Assembly (NCBI GenBank): GCA_013695575.1
Contig: JACDAF010000385.1
Location: 1-5,622 of the forward strand
DNA from: Chloroflexota bacterium
GTDB lineage: Bacteria; Chloroflexota; Limnocylindria; P2-11E
DNA: 5,622 nt
Direction: 5' to 3'
In this document: positions 1-5,622 of the stretch, piece by piece
Layout of the letters: each line of letters opens with the position of its first letter
Numbering within the stretch: position 1 is the first letter of the stretch
Program-made: the position numbers and the translations under genes
Notes under the pieces: generated by a model
Told to the model about the DNA's origin: nothing
The model's input: the letters and a program-made list of their open reading frames with translations, nothing else
Database searches by the model: none

Positions 1-1
1 C

Positions 2-199
2 ATGATCCCCGCCGATCTCGCGGCGGAGTGGAACGCCGTCGTCGTCGGCCGGGAGGGCCACATCCTCACGGTCGCGATGCCCGCACCAAGCACCGTGGCC
101 GTGGACGCGCTCTCAAAGGCTTCGGGGTACGCCATCTACCCCGTCTACAGCAACGGACAGGCCCTGGAAGCGACGCGCCGGAGGCTCGCTCCCTCCTAG
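2..199 (+). CDS. C-terminal fragment of a protein ending in an MshEN/GspE-N-like domain (5' partial)
   Basis: The reading frame is open from the window edge and ends at a TAG (197-199). The 65 visible residues have the look of the MshEN/GspE_N domain found in type II secretion and type IV pilus ATPases and in other bacterial proteins. A segment reading IPADLA is followed by a hydrophobic strand, then LTVAMPAP (residues 22-29), then a helix and SGYAIYPVYS. This matches the family pattern of L.VAM.DP, helix, tG..v.PV. In some MshEN proteins the domain binds cyclic di-GMP, but the fragment is too short to judge the binding residues. The ATG at base 2 falls just inside the domain, so the real start is probably upstream of the window. 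The stop comes directly after the domain, so no ATPase follows it here. The stop overlaps the stop of the convergent response regulator. The family call is by eye and moderately sure. Confidence 0.6.
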   Translation: MIPADLAAEWNAVVVGREGHILTVAMPAPSTVAVDALSKASGYAIYPVYSNGQALEATRRRLAPS

Positions 200-933
200 C
201 TTGGCTCGACCGCATCGCGATCGGGCTGGTCGCGGATCACGCCTCCTTGGGCGCCGCAGAAGAGGTACCCGACGCCCGGGACGGTCTGGATGACATCGCG
301 CTGCTGGCCATCCGATCCGAGCTTGCGCCGGAGGCGGCTCACGTTCAGCTTCACCAGGTCCCCGCCGACATCGGCGTCGTACCCCCACACGCCCTCGAGG
401 ATCTCCTCCTGCGTGAGGACGCGGCCGGCATTCGCCATGAAGTGGCGCAGGAGCTTGAACTCCGTCGGCGACAGGTGCACCGGGACGTCGGCAGCGGTCA
501 GCTGGTGCGTCGCCTCGTCGAGCTGGATGTCGCCGGTGCGGTAGACCGCCGGCGCCGGCCGGCCCTTGGCCCGTATGGAGCGCCGCAGGATGGTCTTCAC
601 GCGCGCGACGAGCTCCAGCGGCCGGAACGGCTTGGTGAGGTAGTCGTCCGCGCCGAGCTGCAGCCCTCGCAGCACGTCGCTCTCGTCGCTCCGCGCGGAG
701 AGCATCAGGACGGCGACGTGATCGTCGGTGTGCCGTATCCGGTCGAGGACGACGAAGCCTGCGAGCTTCGGAAGGTTGATGTCCAGCACCACGAGATCGG
801 GCTTGTCCCGGCGGACGGCCTCCAGCGCGGCCTCACCATCGTAGGCGCGGACCACCTCATGGCCTTCGCGCCGGAGGGCGTAATCGAGCACCTCCACGAG
901 GTCCCGATCGTCATCGACGACGAGGAGCTTCAC
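196..933 (-). CDS. OmpR/PhoB-family response regulator (receiver + winged-helix DNA-binding domain)
   Basis: This 245-residue cytoplasmic transcription factor should be phosphorylated by the adjacent kinase and then bind DNA at target promoters. The receiver domain spans about residues 1-118. It has the acidic pocket D7/D8, phosphoacceptor D51 (VVLDINLP), the switch pair S79 and Y98, and the conserved lysine K101 in LTKPF. A short linker leads to a trans_reg_C winged helix (about 130-226) with LSPTEFKLL, a recognition-helix region LNVSRLRRKL (196-205) and the terminal hairpin ending GVGYLF. About 20 further charged residues extend past the usual end. The start is a GTG (933-931) that overlaps the kinase TGA by 4 bp. 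A GAGGAGG motif (950-944) lies 10 nt upstream, so translational coupling is likely. The length fits the family. The regulated genes cannot be read from the sequence. Confidence 0.96.
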   Translation of the reverse strand: MKLLVVDDDRDLVEVLDYALRREGHEVVRAYDGEAALEAVRRDKPDLVVLDINLPKLAGFVVLDRIRHTDDHVAVLMLSARSDESDVLRGLQLGADDYLTKPFRPLELVARVKTILRRSIRAKGRPAPAVYRTGDIQLDEATHQLTAADVPVHLSPTEFKLLRHFMANAGRVLTQEEILEGVWGYDADVGGDLVKLNVSRLRRKLGSDGQQRDVIQTVPGVGYLFCGAQGGVIRDQPDRDAVEPS

Positions 934-2009
934 CGATCAAGAGCCTCCTCTGCGAGGTCGCGTCCCTTTGGCACCGTGAAGTGTACGGACGTGCCAGCGC
1001 CCGGCGCGCTCTCGATCTCGATGTCGCCCCCCTGCGCACGCACGATCGCGCGGCAGATGGTGAGCCCGAGGCCGAGTCCACCGGCGACGTCGCGCACCTC
1101 TCGCGAGCGGAAGAAGCGCTGGAAGAGCCGGGACTGCTCGGCCAGGGGGATGCCCGGGCCCTGATCCGTCACGGTCACACGCACGTAGCCGTCCCGCGCG
1201 GCCGCGAGGACGCGGACGGTGCTGCCCTCCGGCGCGTACTTGCTCGCGTTCGTGATGAGGTTGGAGAAGACCTGCGTCGTGCGGCGCTGATCCGCGACGA
1301 TCCGCTCCGTGTTCGGCCCGAGCGACACCTCGATCCGCTGGCCCTTCGTGGCGCAGAGCGTCTCAACGAACGCGAGGCTGTCGTGGAGCGCGCGCTCGAG
1401 GCTCGTCGGGACCAGGCGGACCTGGAATGTCCCCGCCTCGATGCTCCCGGCGTCGAGCAGGTTCTCGACGAGGTGCTCGAGCCGGTAGGCGCTCCGGCGG
1501 AGCGCGTTCACCATGAGGGCGAGCTCCTCTTTCGGCATCGAGAGGGCGTCCTGATGCAGGAGATCGAGCCACGCGGACATCGCCGAGATCGGCGTGCGCA
1601 GCTCGTGAGCGACCTGCAGGAGGAAGTCCTCCTTGAGCCGGAGGATCTCCGCCTGCGCCGTCACGTCGCGGGCGGTGTGGATGAATGCTGAACCGGGGCT
1701 TCCCATGGGGGTCGAGACGATCTCGAGCACGCCCATGCGGTCCTCCCGCGGGAACCAGGCCCGCCGGACGGTGTGGCCGTCGATGCTCTGGATCGTCGTC
1801 GCGCCGCTGACGTAGAGGAGATCGTCGAATCGCGTGCCGACCAGCACGGTCTCGTCGAGCAGACGGAACGCGGCCGGATTCGCGCTCCGGACCACCCCTT
1901 GGTCATCGGTGATGATGACCCCGTCCGCGAGCGCGATGAGTGCCTCCGCGTACGCGCCACTGACGCTGTCCAGGTCGCGGCGGCCGGGAGAGCGCCGACG
2001 CTCAGCCAC
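930..2009 (-). CDS. Soluble PAS-domain sensor histidine kinase
   Basis: This 359-residue kinase should autophosphorylate on a histidine and pass the phosphate to the regulator encoded immediately downstream. A single PAS domain covers about residues 17-120, with ALADGVIITD, the typical SANPAAF segment and a final FIHTARDVT strand. The HisKA dimerisation domain follows, with phosphoacceptor H135 in VAHELRTP. The HATPase_c domain has an N box (N250 and N254 in NLITNASKY), a G1 box DQGPGI (282-287), an F box around LFQRFF (295-300) and a G2 box GGLGLGL (310-316). All catalytic motifs are intact. No hydrophobic stretch is long enough to span a membrane, so the protein should be cytoplasmic and sense an internal signal or partner. 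The ligand of the PAS domain cannot be inferred. The start is taken as GTG (2009-2007), 36 bp after the ligase stop, without a clear ribosome binding site. The 3' end overlaps the regulator by 4 bp. Confidence 0.95.
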   Translation of the reverse strand: MAERRRSPGRRDLDSVSGAYAEALIALADGVIITDDQGVVRSANPAAFRLLDETVLVGTRFDDLLYVSGATTIQSIDGHTVRRAWFPREDRMGVLEIVSTPMGSPGSAFIHTARDVTAQAEILRLKEDFLLQVAHELRTPISAMSAWLDLLHQDALSMPKEELALMVNALRRSAYRLEHLVENLLDAGSIEAGTFQVRLVPTSLERALHDSLAFVETLCATKGQRIEVSLGPNTERIVADQRRTTQVFSNLITNASKYAPEGSTVRVLAAARDGYVRVTVTDQGPGIPLAEQSRLFQRFFRSREVRDVAGGLGLGLTICRAIVRAQGGDIEIESAPGAGTSVHFTVPKGRDLAEEALDR

Positions 2010-2045
2010 GCCGGCGAGTATGGCCGCCGCGCTCGGGGTCTCCCC

Positions 2046-3716
2046 TCACGGCCGCTCGCCGGCCGCGATCGCGCGCACCGTGTCCAGGGTGTCGATCTCG
2101 GTGGCCGGCTTGTCCGGCCGGAGCCGGACGATGCGAGGGAAGCGCAGCGCGAACCCGGAATCGTGCCGGTCGCTCGCCTGCACCTGATCGAAGGCGACCT
2201 CGATCACGGTGTTCGGCTCGACGAGCCGTGCGCGCCCGAAGTCGCGGATGGTGTGCTCCTTCCAGAATCCGGTCAGCTCGGCGATCTCGCGGTCGGTCAG
2301 GCCGGAGTAAGCCTTGCCGATATTGCGGAGCCGCTCGCCGTCGCGCACGGCGAAGGTGTAGTCGGAGAGCATGTCGTGGCGCTTGCCGTGGCCCCATTCC
2401 ACCGCGGTCACGACCACATCGAGCGTACGCAGTGCCCGCTTCACCTTCAGCCACTCCATGCCGCGCCGGCCCGGCCGGTAGGGCGATCGCGGGTCCTTCA
2501 CCATGAGGCCCTCGTTGCCCCGCGAGCGCGCCGCCGCGAAGTCCGCCTCGAGCGCGGGGATGAGCTCGCCCTCCGAGAGGTTGAGGGACTGCCTGCGCGC
2601 CAGCAGGAGCGGTGACGCGAGCGGCAGCGCCATCAGGAAGACCGCGCGCTCGGAAAGCGGACGCTCGAGGAGCGCCTCTCCGTCCCGCTCGAGCACGTCG
2701 AACACCACGAGCGACGCGGGCAGCTCCGCCATGAGCTCGGCGCTCACCGACTTGCGGCCAAGCCGTCGCTGGAAGCGGGTGAACGGGACCGCACGACCAT
2801 CCAGCAGCGAGATCACCTCGGCATCGAGCACGTAGCTGCCGGGGATCGCTCGCAACGGAGCGAGCAGCTCGGGAAAGCGGTCGGTGACCCGATCGAACGT
2901 CCGCGAGTAGAGCTCGACGCGCCCGCCGTCCTTGTGGACCTGCGTGCGGACGCCGTCGTACTTGTCCTCGACGACGTACGGGGCCCAAAAGCGCCTCGCG
3001 ACCTCGGCCAGGTCGAGCACCGGGGTCGCCAGCATCATCCCGATCGGCGCGAAGTGCCTGAACGACGCTCCGTCGAGCGTGTCGGTGCGCGCACGCAGCG
3101 CAGCGGCCCCGATGTCGCCCTCCAGCATGTGCGCGCGGCCGACGGCCTCGCGCTCGCGACCGAACGCGCGCGCGACGGCGTCCTCGAGCAGGCCCTCGCG
3201 CAACCCGATGCGCGGCTCGCCCGAGATGATCTTGACGATGTACCGCGCGGCGTCCGCGTCCGCACGGCGCAGGGTGGCGAGCAGGACCGCGCGCTTCGGC
3301 TGCGTGCCCCGCGCAGCGGCGATCGCTCCGAACGCCGCCGCGACGTCGGCGAGCGTCAGCGGTGCCCCTTCCGGAGCCGTCGTGATGAGCTCGGCCGCGG
3401 CATCGCCCAGGTCGGCGTGTGTCTGGTAGGCGCGCGCCAAAGCTTCCTCATCGGCCCCTGACCGCTCGAAGATCCCGTCGGACAGCGTGCGCCAGCCGAG
3501 CGAGAGGACGCGCTCATCCGTTCGGGGGAATGGGGTGCCGGCGAAGAGGCGGACCGCGAGCGGCAGGTCGGCGTCCGAGAGCCTGCGGAAGTACGCTGCG
3601 AGCGCGTCGAGCTTCTGGAGCTTGCTTCTGGTGGCGAGCACGGCATCCGCCGTGCGGACCCAGCCGGCGAAGAGATCGCTCACCGGGCGATCCTGAAGGA
3701 GGTCGCGGTCGTCCAT
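2046..3716 (-). CDS. ATP-dependent DNA ligase
   Basis: This 556-residue enzyme seals nicks in duplex DNA using ATP through a lysyl-AMP intermediate. The N-terminal ~215 residues are an alpha-helical DNA-binding domain (DNA_ligase_A_N type), ending in the conserved GEPRIGLREGLLEDAVARAF stretch (166-185). The adenylation domain contains motif I EDKYDGVR with nucleophile K252, motif III around YVLDAE (E300), motif IIIa VVFDVL (337-342), motif IV EGLMVKD (402-408) and motif V WLKVKR (422-427). The C-terminal OB fold carries motif VI RFPRIVRLRPDK (525-536). The architecture and length match the LigB/Lig I-like bacterial and archaeal ligases, not the NAD-dependent LigA. It lacks the polymerase and nuclease domains of LigD. 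The start chosen is ATG 3716-3714; an in-frame GTG two codons upstream (3722-3720) is an alternative. The frame stays open to 4031, but that extension would run into the divergent gene and does not look like ligase. It probably leads an operon with the kinase and regulator. Confidence 0.96.
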   Translation of the reverse strand: MDDRDLLQDRPVSDLFAGWVRTADAVLATRSKLQKLDALAAYFRRLSDADLPLAVRLFAGTPFPRTDERVLSLGWRTLSDGIFERSGADEEALARAYQTHADLGDAAAELITTAPEGAPLTLADVAAAFGAIAAARGTQPKRAVLLATLRRADADAARYIVKIISGEPRIGLREGLLEDAVARAFGREREAVGRAHMLEGDIGAAALRARTDTLDGASFRHFAPIGMMLATPVLDLAEVARRFWAPYVVEDKYDGVRTQVHKDGGRVELYSRTFDRVTDRFPELLAPLRAIPGSYVLDAEVISLLDGRAVPFTRFQRRLGRKSVSAELMAELPASLVVFDVLERDGEALLERPLSERAVFLMALPLASPLLLARRQSLNLSEGELIPALEADFAAARSRGNEGLMVKDPRSPYRPGRRGMEWLKVKRALRTLDVVVTAVEWGHGKRHDMLSDYTFAVRDGERLRNIGKAYSGLTDREIAELTGFWKEHTIRDFGRARLVEPNTVIEVAFDQVQASDRHDSGFALRFPRIVRLRPDKPATEIDTLDTVRAIAAGERP

Positions 3717-3819
3717 TGCCACGCCATCGTGCGGCTTCCCAAGGTCATCCGGCGGGCGCTCCAGGCCCTGCCCGCCGCGGGGAAAGGCGGGTTGGCATGA
3801 CTCGCGCAAGGGGATAGGC
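3717..3819. promoter_or_regulatory. Divergent intergenic region with short GC-rich inverted repeats
   Basis: This gap separates the ligase start from the small membrane protein start and should hold promoters for both directions. It contains CGGCGGGC (3750-3757) and its exact complement GCCCGCCG (3770-3777). A second GGCGGG (3786-3791) can pair with the same CCCGCC (3771-3776). Two mutually exclusive hairpins, or a set of three operator-like half sites, are therefore possible. TTGGCA at 3792-3797 resembles a -35 element on the plus strand, but I see no convincing -10 at the right distance. GC-rich repeats of this length also arise by chance, so a regulatory role is inferred only from the position. 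Confidence 0.4.
3808..3814 (+). promoter_or_regulatory. Ribosome binding site of the small membrane protein
   Basis: AAGGGGA lies 5 nt before the GTG at 3820. It is the clearest Shine-Dalgarno sequence among the plus-strand genes here, and it decides both the start and the reality of the following small gene. Confidence 0.6.
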
Positions 3820-4089
3820 GTGGGCTGCTGTCTCGGCGGATGCGTACGCCTCATCGCTTTCACCTTCTGGAAGGCGATCTTCGCCGCGCTCCTGGCCATC
3901 TTCCTGTCCCGGATCGACGCGTACGTCGACCGGTCCGGAAAGGCCGACAGCCTCGGCGGCAAGGCCTGGCGCATGTACCGCTCCCGCAGCGGCAAGAAGG
4001 TGCGCCGCGGGACTCCGCCCGGGGCGAGCACGGCGATCGATACCGAGGGTCGCCCAGGCGGACGAGGCCCGTCCTCGCCCGGTATCTAG
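3820..4089 (+). CDS. Small predicted single-pass membrane protein of unknown function
   Basis: This is an 89-residue protein whose family I do not recognise. The N-terminus is cysteine- and glycine-rich (MGCCLGGCVR), with cysteines at positions 3, 4 and 8. A hydrophobic stretch follows (about residues 10-29, LIAFTFWKAIFAALLAIFL), which is long enough for one membrane span. The rest is hydrophilic and strongly basic in its middle (RMYRSRSGKKVRRG, about 51-64), ending in a Gly/Pro-rich tail. By the positive-inside rule the basic part would face the cytoplasm. Support for a real gene is the AAGGGGA ribosome binding site 5 nt before the GTG start and the mostly G/C third codon positions in this frame. 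The short spacing (10 bp) to the alcohol dehydrogenase also fits. The G/C bias fades in the last ~25 codons. Overlapping frames on both strands are open but have neither this start signal nor a sensible protein composition. Its role is unknown. Confidence 0.6.
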   Translation: MGCCLGGCVRLIAFTFWKAIFAALLAIFLSRIDAYVDRSGKADSLGGKAWRMYRSRSGKKVRRGTPPGASTAIDTEGRPGGRGPSSPGI

Positions 4090-4092
4090 ACT
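4087..4092 (+). promoter_or_regulatory. Possible -10 element for a leaderless alcohol dehydrogenase transcript
   Basis: TAGACT fits the TANNNT pattern of -10 elements in several high-GC bacteria and sits 7 nt before the GTG start at 4100. No Shine-Dalgarno sequence lies between them, which would suit a leaderless message. No clear -35 is visible. The hexamer also contains the TAG stop of the preceding gene, so the match may be chance. Confidence 0.25.
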
Positions 4093-4099
4093 CGCGGCC

Positions 4100-5236
4100 G
4101 TGACCGGCCGGATCGACGTCTTCCGCGTGCCCACCCGCATCTCGTTCGGGCGCGGCGTCGCGCTCACGGTCGCGGACCCGCTGCAGCAGGTGGGCGCGAC
4201 GAAGGTCCTCCTCGTCACCGATCCGGGGGTGCGCAAGGTCGGGCTCACGCAGCCTATCGAGGAGCGCTTGCGCGACGCGAAGATGCCCTTCGAGGTCTAT
4301 GACGAGGTCATCCCTGACCCGGGTGTCGCCGAGGTCCAGCGCTGCTACGAGCGCGCGAAGGAGTGTGGTGCGGACGCCTTCGTCGCCGTCGGGGGTGGGT
4401 CTTCGATCGACACGGCGAAGATGGCCGCCGTGCTCCTGGCAAACGGTGGCACGGTGCTCGACTACATCGGGATCGACAAGGTGCCGAAGATGGCGGCGCC
4501 GGTCGTGGCCATCCCGACGACGGCCGGCACCGGTGCAGAGATCACGATCAACAGCGTCATCGCCGACCCGGACCAGCACAAGAAGCTCGTCATCATCAGC
4601 CCGAACGCGACGGCGCTCTTCGCCCTCGAAGACCCGGAGATGACCGTTTCCCTTCCCCCGTTCATCACGGCCATCACCGGCATGGACACGCTGGTCCACG
4701 CGATCGAGTCGTTCTGCTCGAAGCAGGCGTACCGCACCACCGAGCTCCTCGCGCTCGAGGCGATCCGTGATGCCGGCCGGGCGCTGCCGCGGGCGGTGAG
4801 GGACGGCTCCGACATGGACGCGCGCGAGTCGATGATGCGCGCCGTCGTCAGTGCAAGCCTCGCCTTCAGCAACACGCGCCTCGGCAACGTGCACGCGATG
4901 GCCTTGCCGCTCGGCGGCTGGTGCCACGTCGCGCACGGGACGGCGGTCGCGGTGCTGCTCCCGCACGTGATGGACTTCAACCGGGACGCTGCGCCCGAGC
5001 GGCTCGCGGCGGTCGGCGAGGCGCTCGGCGCGGCGAAGGATGGCAGGGCCGCGGTCGACCACGTGTTCCGGCTGAACGAGGAGATCGGCATCCCAAAGGG
5101 TCTGCGGACCGTCGGGGTCAGCGAGGACGCCATCCCCGGCATGGCGAAGGACGCGATGCTCTCCGGCAATATCCTGGTGAACCCGCGCGAGACGCAGCTG
5201 CAGGACATCGAAGCGCTCTACCGCGCAGCCCTTTGA
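4100..5236 (+). CDS. Iron-containing (group III) alcohol dehydrogenase
   Basis: This 378-residue cytoplasmic enzyme should interconvert an alcohol and an aldehyde or ketone using a nicotinamide cofactor and a divalent metal, usually Fe(II). The N-terminal Rossmann-like domain has VLLVTDPG (37-44), the phosphate-binding GGGSSIDTAK (98-107) and IPTTAGTGAE (138-147). In E. coli FucO the Asp of the matching VTD motif favours NAD over NADP, so D41 suggests NAD(H) use. The C-terminal helical domain holds the expected four metal ligands: D196 and H200 in TGMDTLVHAIE, H265 in GNVHAMALPLG, and H279 in HVAHG. The length matches the family, which includes FucO, DhaT and AdhB. The true substrate cannot be told from sequence. 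The GTG start is set by the conserved VPTRISFGRG that follows almost at once. It has no ribosome binding site, so it may be coupled to the small gene ending 10 nt upstream or be leaderless. Confidence 0.94.
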   Translation: MTGRIDVFRVPTRISFGRGVALTVADPLQQVGATKVLLVTDPGVRKVGLTQPIEERLRDAKMPFEVYDEVIPDPGVAEVQRCYERAKECGADAFVAVGGGSSIDTAKMAAVLLANGGTVLDYIGIDKVPKMAAPVVAIPTTAGTGAEITINSVIADPDQHKKLVIISPNATALFALEDPEMTVSLPPFITAITGMDTLVHAIESFCSKQAYRTTELLALEAIRDAGRALPRAVRDGSDMDARESMMRAVVSASLAFSNTRLGNVHAMALPLGGWCHVAHGTAVAVLLPHVMDFNRDAAPERLAAVGEALGAAKDGRAAVDHVFRLNEEIGIPKGLRTVGVSEDAIPGMAKDAMLSGNILVNPRETQLQDIEALYRAAL

Positions 5237-5245
5237 ACCCCGCGA

Positions 5246-5269
5246 CCGGCGAAGCCTTCCCTTCGCTGG
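5246..5269 (+). other. Hairpin in the alcohol dehydrogenase-phosphatase gap
   Basis: CCGGCGAAG (5246-5254) pairs with CTTCGCTGG (5261-5269) through nine positions, one of them a G-U, around a CCTTCC loop. No T-run follows, so it does not look like a standard intrinsic terminator. The 3' arm includes the GG of the only weak Shine-Dalgarno-like TGGA (5267-5270) before the downstream TTG start. The hairpin could therefore lower phosphatase translation or protect the upstream message. Any function is inferred. Confidence 0.4.
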
Positions 5270-5279
5270 ATCGATCCTC

Positions 5280-5622
5280 TTGCCGCTAGCGATCTTCGAT
5301 ATGGACGGCGTGCTGTATCGCGGCGATACCGTGATGCCGCATGCCCGCGAGACGGTCTGGCGCCTCCGCGCAGCGGGCTGGCAGGTGTTCTTCGCGACGA
5401 ACAACTCCAGTGCGTCACGGGAGGACTACGTCCGGCGGCTCGAGCGGATGTCACTCGGCGGTGACGTGGAGCACGTGATCACGAGCGCGTTCGCGACGGC
5501 CCACTACCTCGAGCGTCTCGAGCCGCGGCCGGGCGAGGTGTACGTCGTCGGGGCCGACGGGCTGCGCAACGAGATCCGGGCCGTCGGCATCGCCGTCCGG
5601 GGCCGCGACACGACACCCGGGC
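5280..5622 (+). CDS. NagD-type HAD-superfamily phosphatase (3' partial)
   Basis: The first 114 codons of a HAD subfamily IIA hydrolase run off the window end. The visible N-terminus MPLAIFDMDGVLYRGD is the classic NagD/p-nitrophenylphosphatase motif I, with nucleophile D7 and general acid/base D9. Motif II is FFATNNSS, with T40 binding the phosphate. The helix and strand after it, including VYVVGADGLRNEI (87-99), match the start of the C2 cap seen in NagD, phosphoglycolate and pyridoxal-phosphate phosphatases. These enzymes hydrolyse small phosphomonoesters in the cytoplasm, and the substrate is unclear. The start is taken as TTG at 5280, because the next ATG (5301) would remove nucleophile D7 and the frame has no ATG, GTG or TTG in the gap upstream. 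Motifs III and IV and most of the cap lie beyond the window. It sits 43 bp after the alcohol dehydrogenase on the same strand, so cotranscription is likely. Confidence 0.9.
   Translation, partial: MPLAIFDMDGVLYRGDTVMPHARETVWRLRAAGWQVFFATNNSSASREDYVRRLERMSLGGDVEHVITSAFATAHYLERLEPRPGEVYVVGADGLRNEIRAVGIAVRGRDTTPG

Noticed and set aside
28..1164. 378-codon plus-strand open frame opposite the regulator and kinase
   Set aside because: It is antisense to two genes with complete catalytic motifs. Its product is Arg/Glu/Leu-rich without recognisable domains, as expected for a mirror frame in GC-rich coding DNA.
2010..2045. Small GGGG-AGA-CCCC hairpin between ligase and kinase as a terminator
   Set aside because: The stem is only four pairs with a three-base loop and no T-run, which is too weak to separate the two genes.
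2002..2988. 328-codon minus-strand frame inside the ligase
   Set aside because: It is a shifted frame of the ligase with Arg/Ala/Gly-rich composition. The ligase motifs I to VI are intact in the other frame, so there is no frameshift to explain.
3717..4031. N-terminal extension of the DNA ligase by 105 residues
   Set aside because: The extra residues do not resemble the ligase DNA-binding domain, would lie opposite the small membrane gene, and the ATG at 3716 gives the normal family length.
3745..4248. 167-codon minus-strand frame opposite the small membrane protein
   Set aside because: It has no ribosome binding site that I can see and would overlap both the small gene and the dehydrogenase start. 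Its composition looks like a shadow frame.
3860..5404. 514-codon minus-strand open frame opposite the alcohol dehydrogenase
   Set aside because: It runs across three plus-strand genes, has low-complexity Arg/Asp/His-rich composition and no known motif. The dehydrogenase on the other strand is unambiguous.

Overview
The window is GC-rich bacterial DNA (well over half G+C by eye, with third codon positions strongly G/C). It is densely packed, and most start codons are GTG or TTG. The gene content is an OmpR-type response regulator, a soluble PAS histidine kinase, an ATP-dependent DNA ligase, an iron-dependent alcohol dehydrogenase and a NagD-type HAD phosphatase. This would suit a free-living high-GC lineage such as Chloroflexota or Actinobacteriota. 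The sequence alone does not settle which, and there is no rRNA, tRNA, mobile element or CRISPR array to help.

Layout. Bases 2-199 (+) hold the C-terminal end of a protein that looks like an MshEN/GspE-N type domain, cut by the window start. Its stop codon overlaps head-on, within a shared CTAG, with the stop of a minus-strand gene set. Read in its own direction, that set runs ATP-dependent DNA ligase (3716-2046), PAS sensor histidine kinase (2009-930) and OmpR/PhoB-family response regulator (933-196). The gaps are 36 bp and then a 4-bp GTGA overlap, so the three genes could form one transcript. Between the ligase start and the first plus-strand gene lies a divergent intergenic region of about 103 bp that contains short GC-rich inverted repeats.

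To the right the plus strand carries a small predicted single-pass membrane protein (3820-4089), a group III iron-containing alcohol dehydrogenase (4100-5236) and the first 114 codons of a HAD-superfamily phosphatase (5280 to the window end). The gaps are 10 and 43 bp, so this could be a second operon diverging from the first.

How the genes may work together. The kinase and regulator are almost certainly a cognate pair: they overlap translationally and both have complete catalytic motifs. Their position directly downstream of a DNA ligase, together with a kinase that has no membrane segment, makes a cytoplasmic signal possible, but a link to DNA repair is only inference. The alcohol dehydrogenase and phosphatase are ordinary metabolic enzymes, and nothing visible ties them to a single pathway. 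I do not see clear evidence of a new defence or mobile system here. The least explained items are the small membrane protein, the ligase/two-component arrangement, the domain fragment at the left edge and the hairpin between the last two genes.
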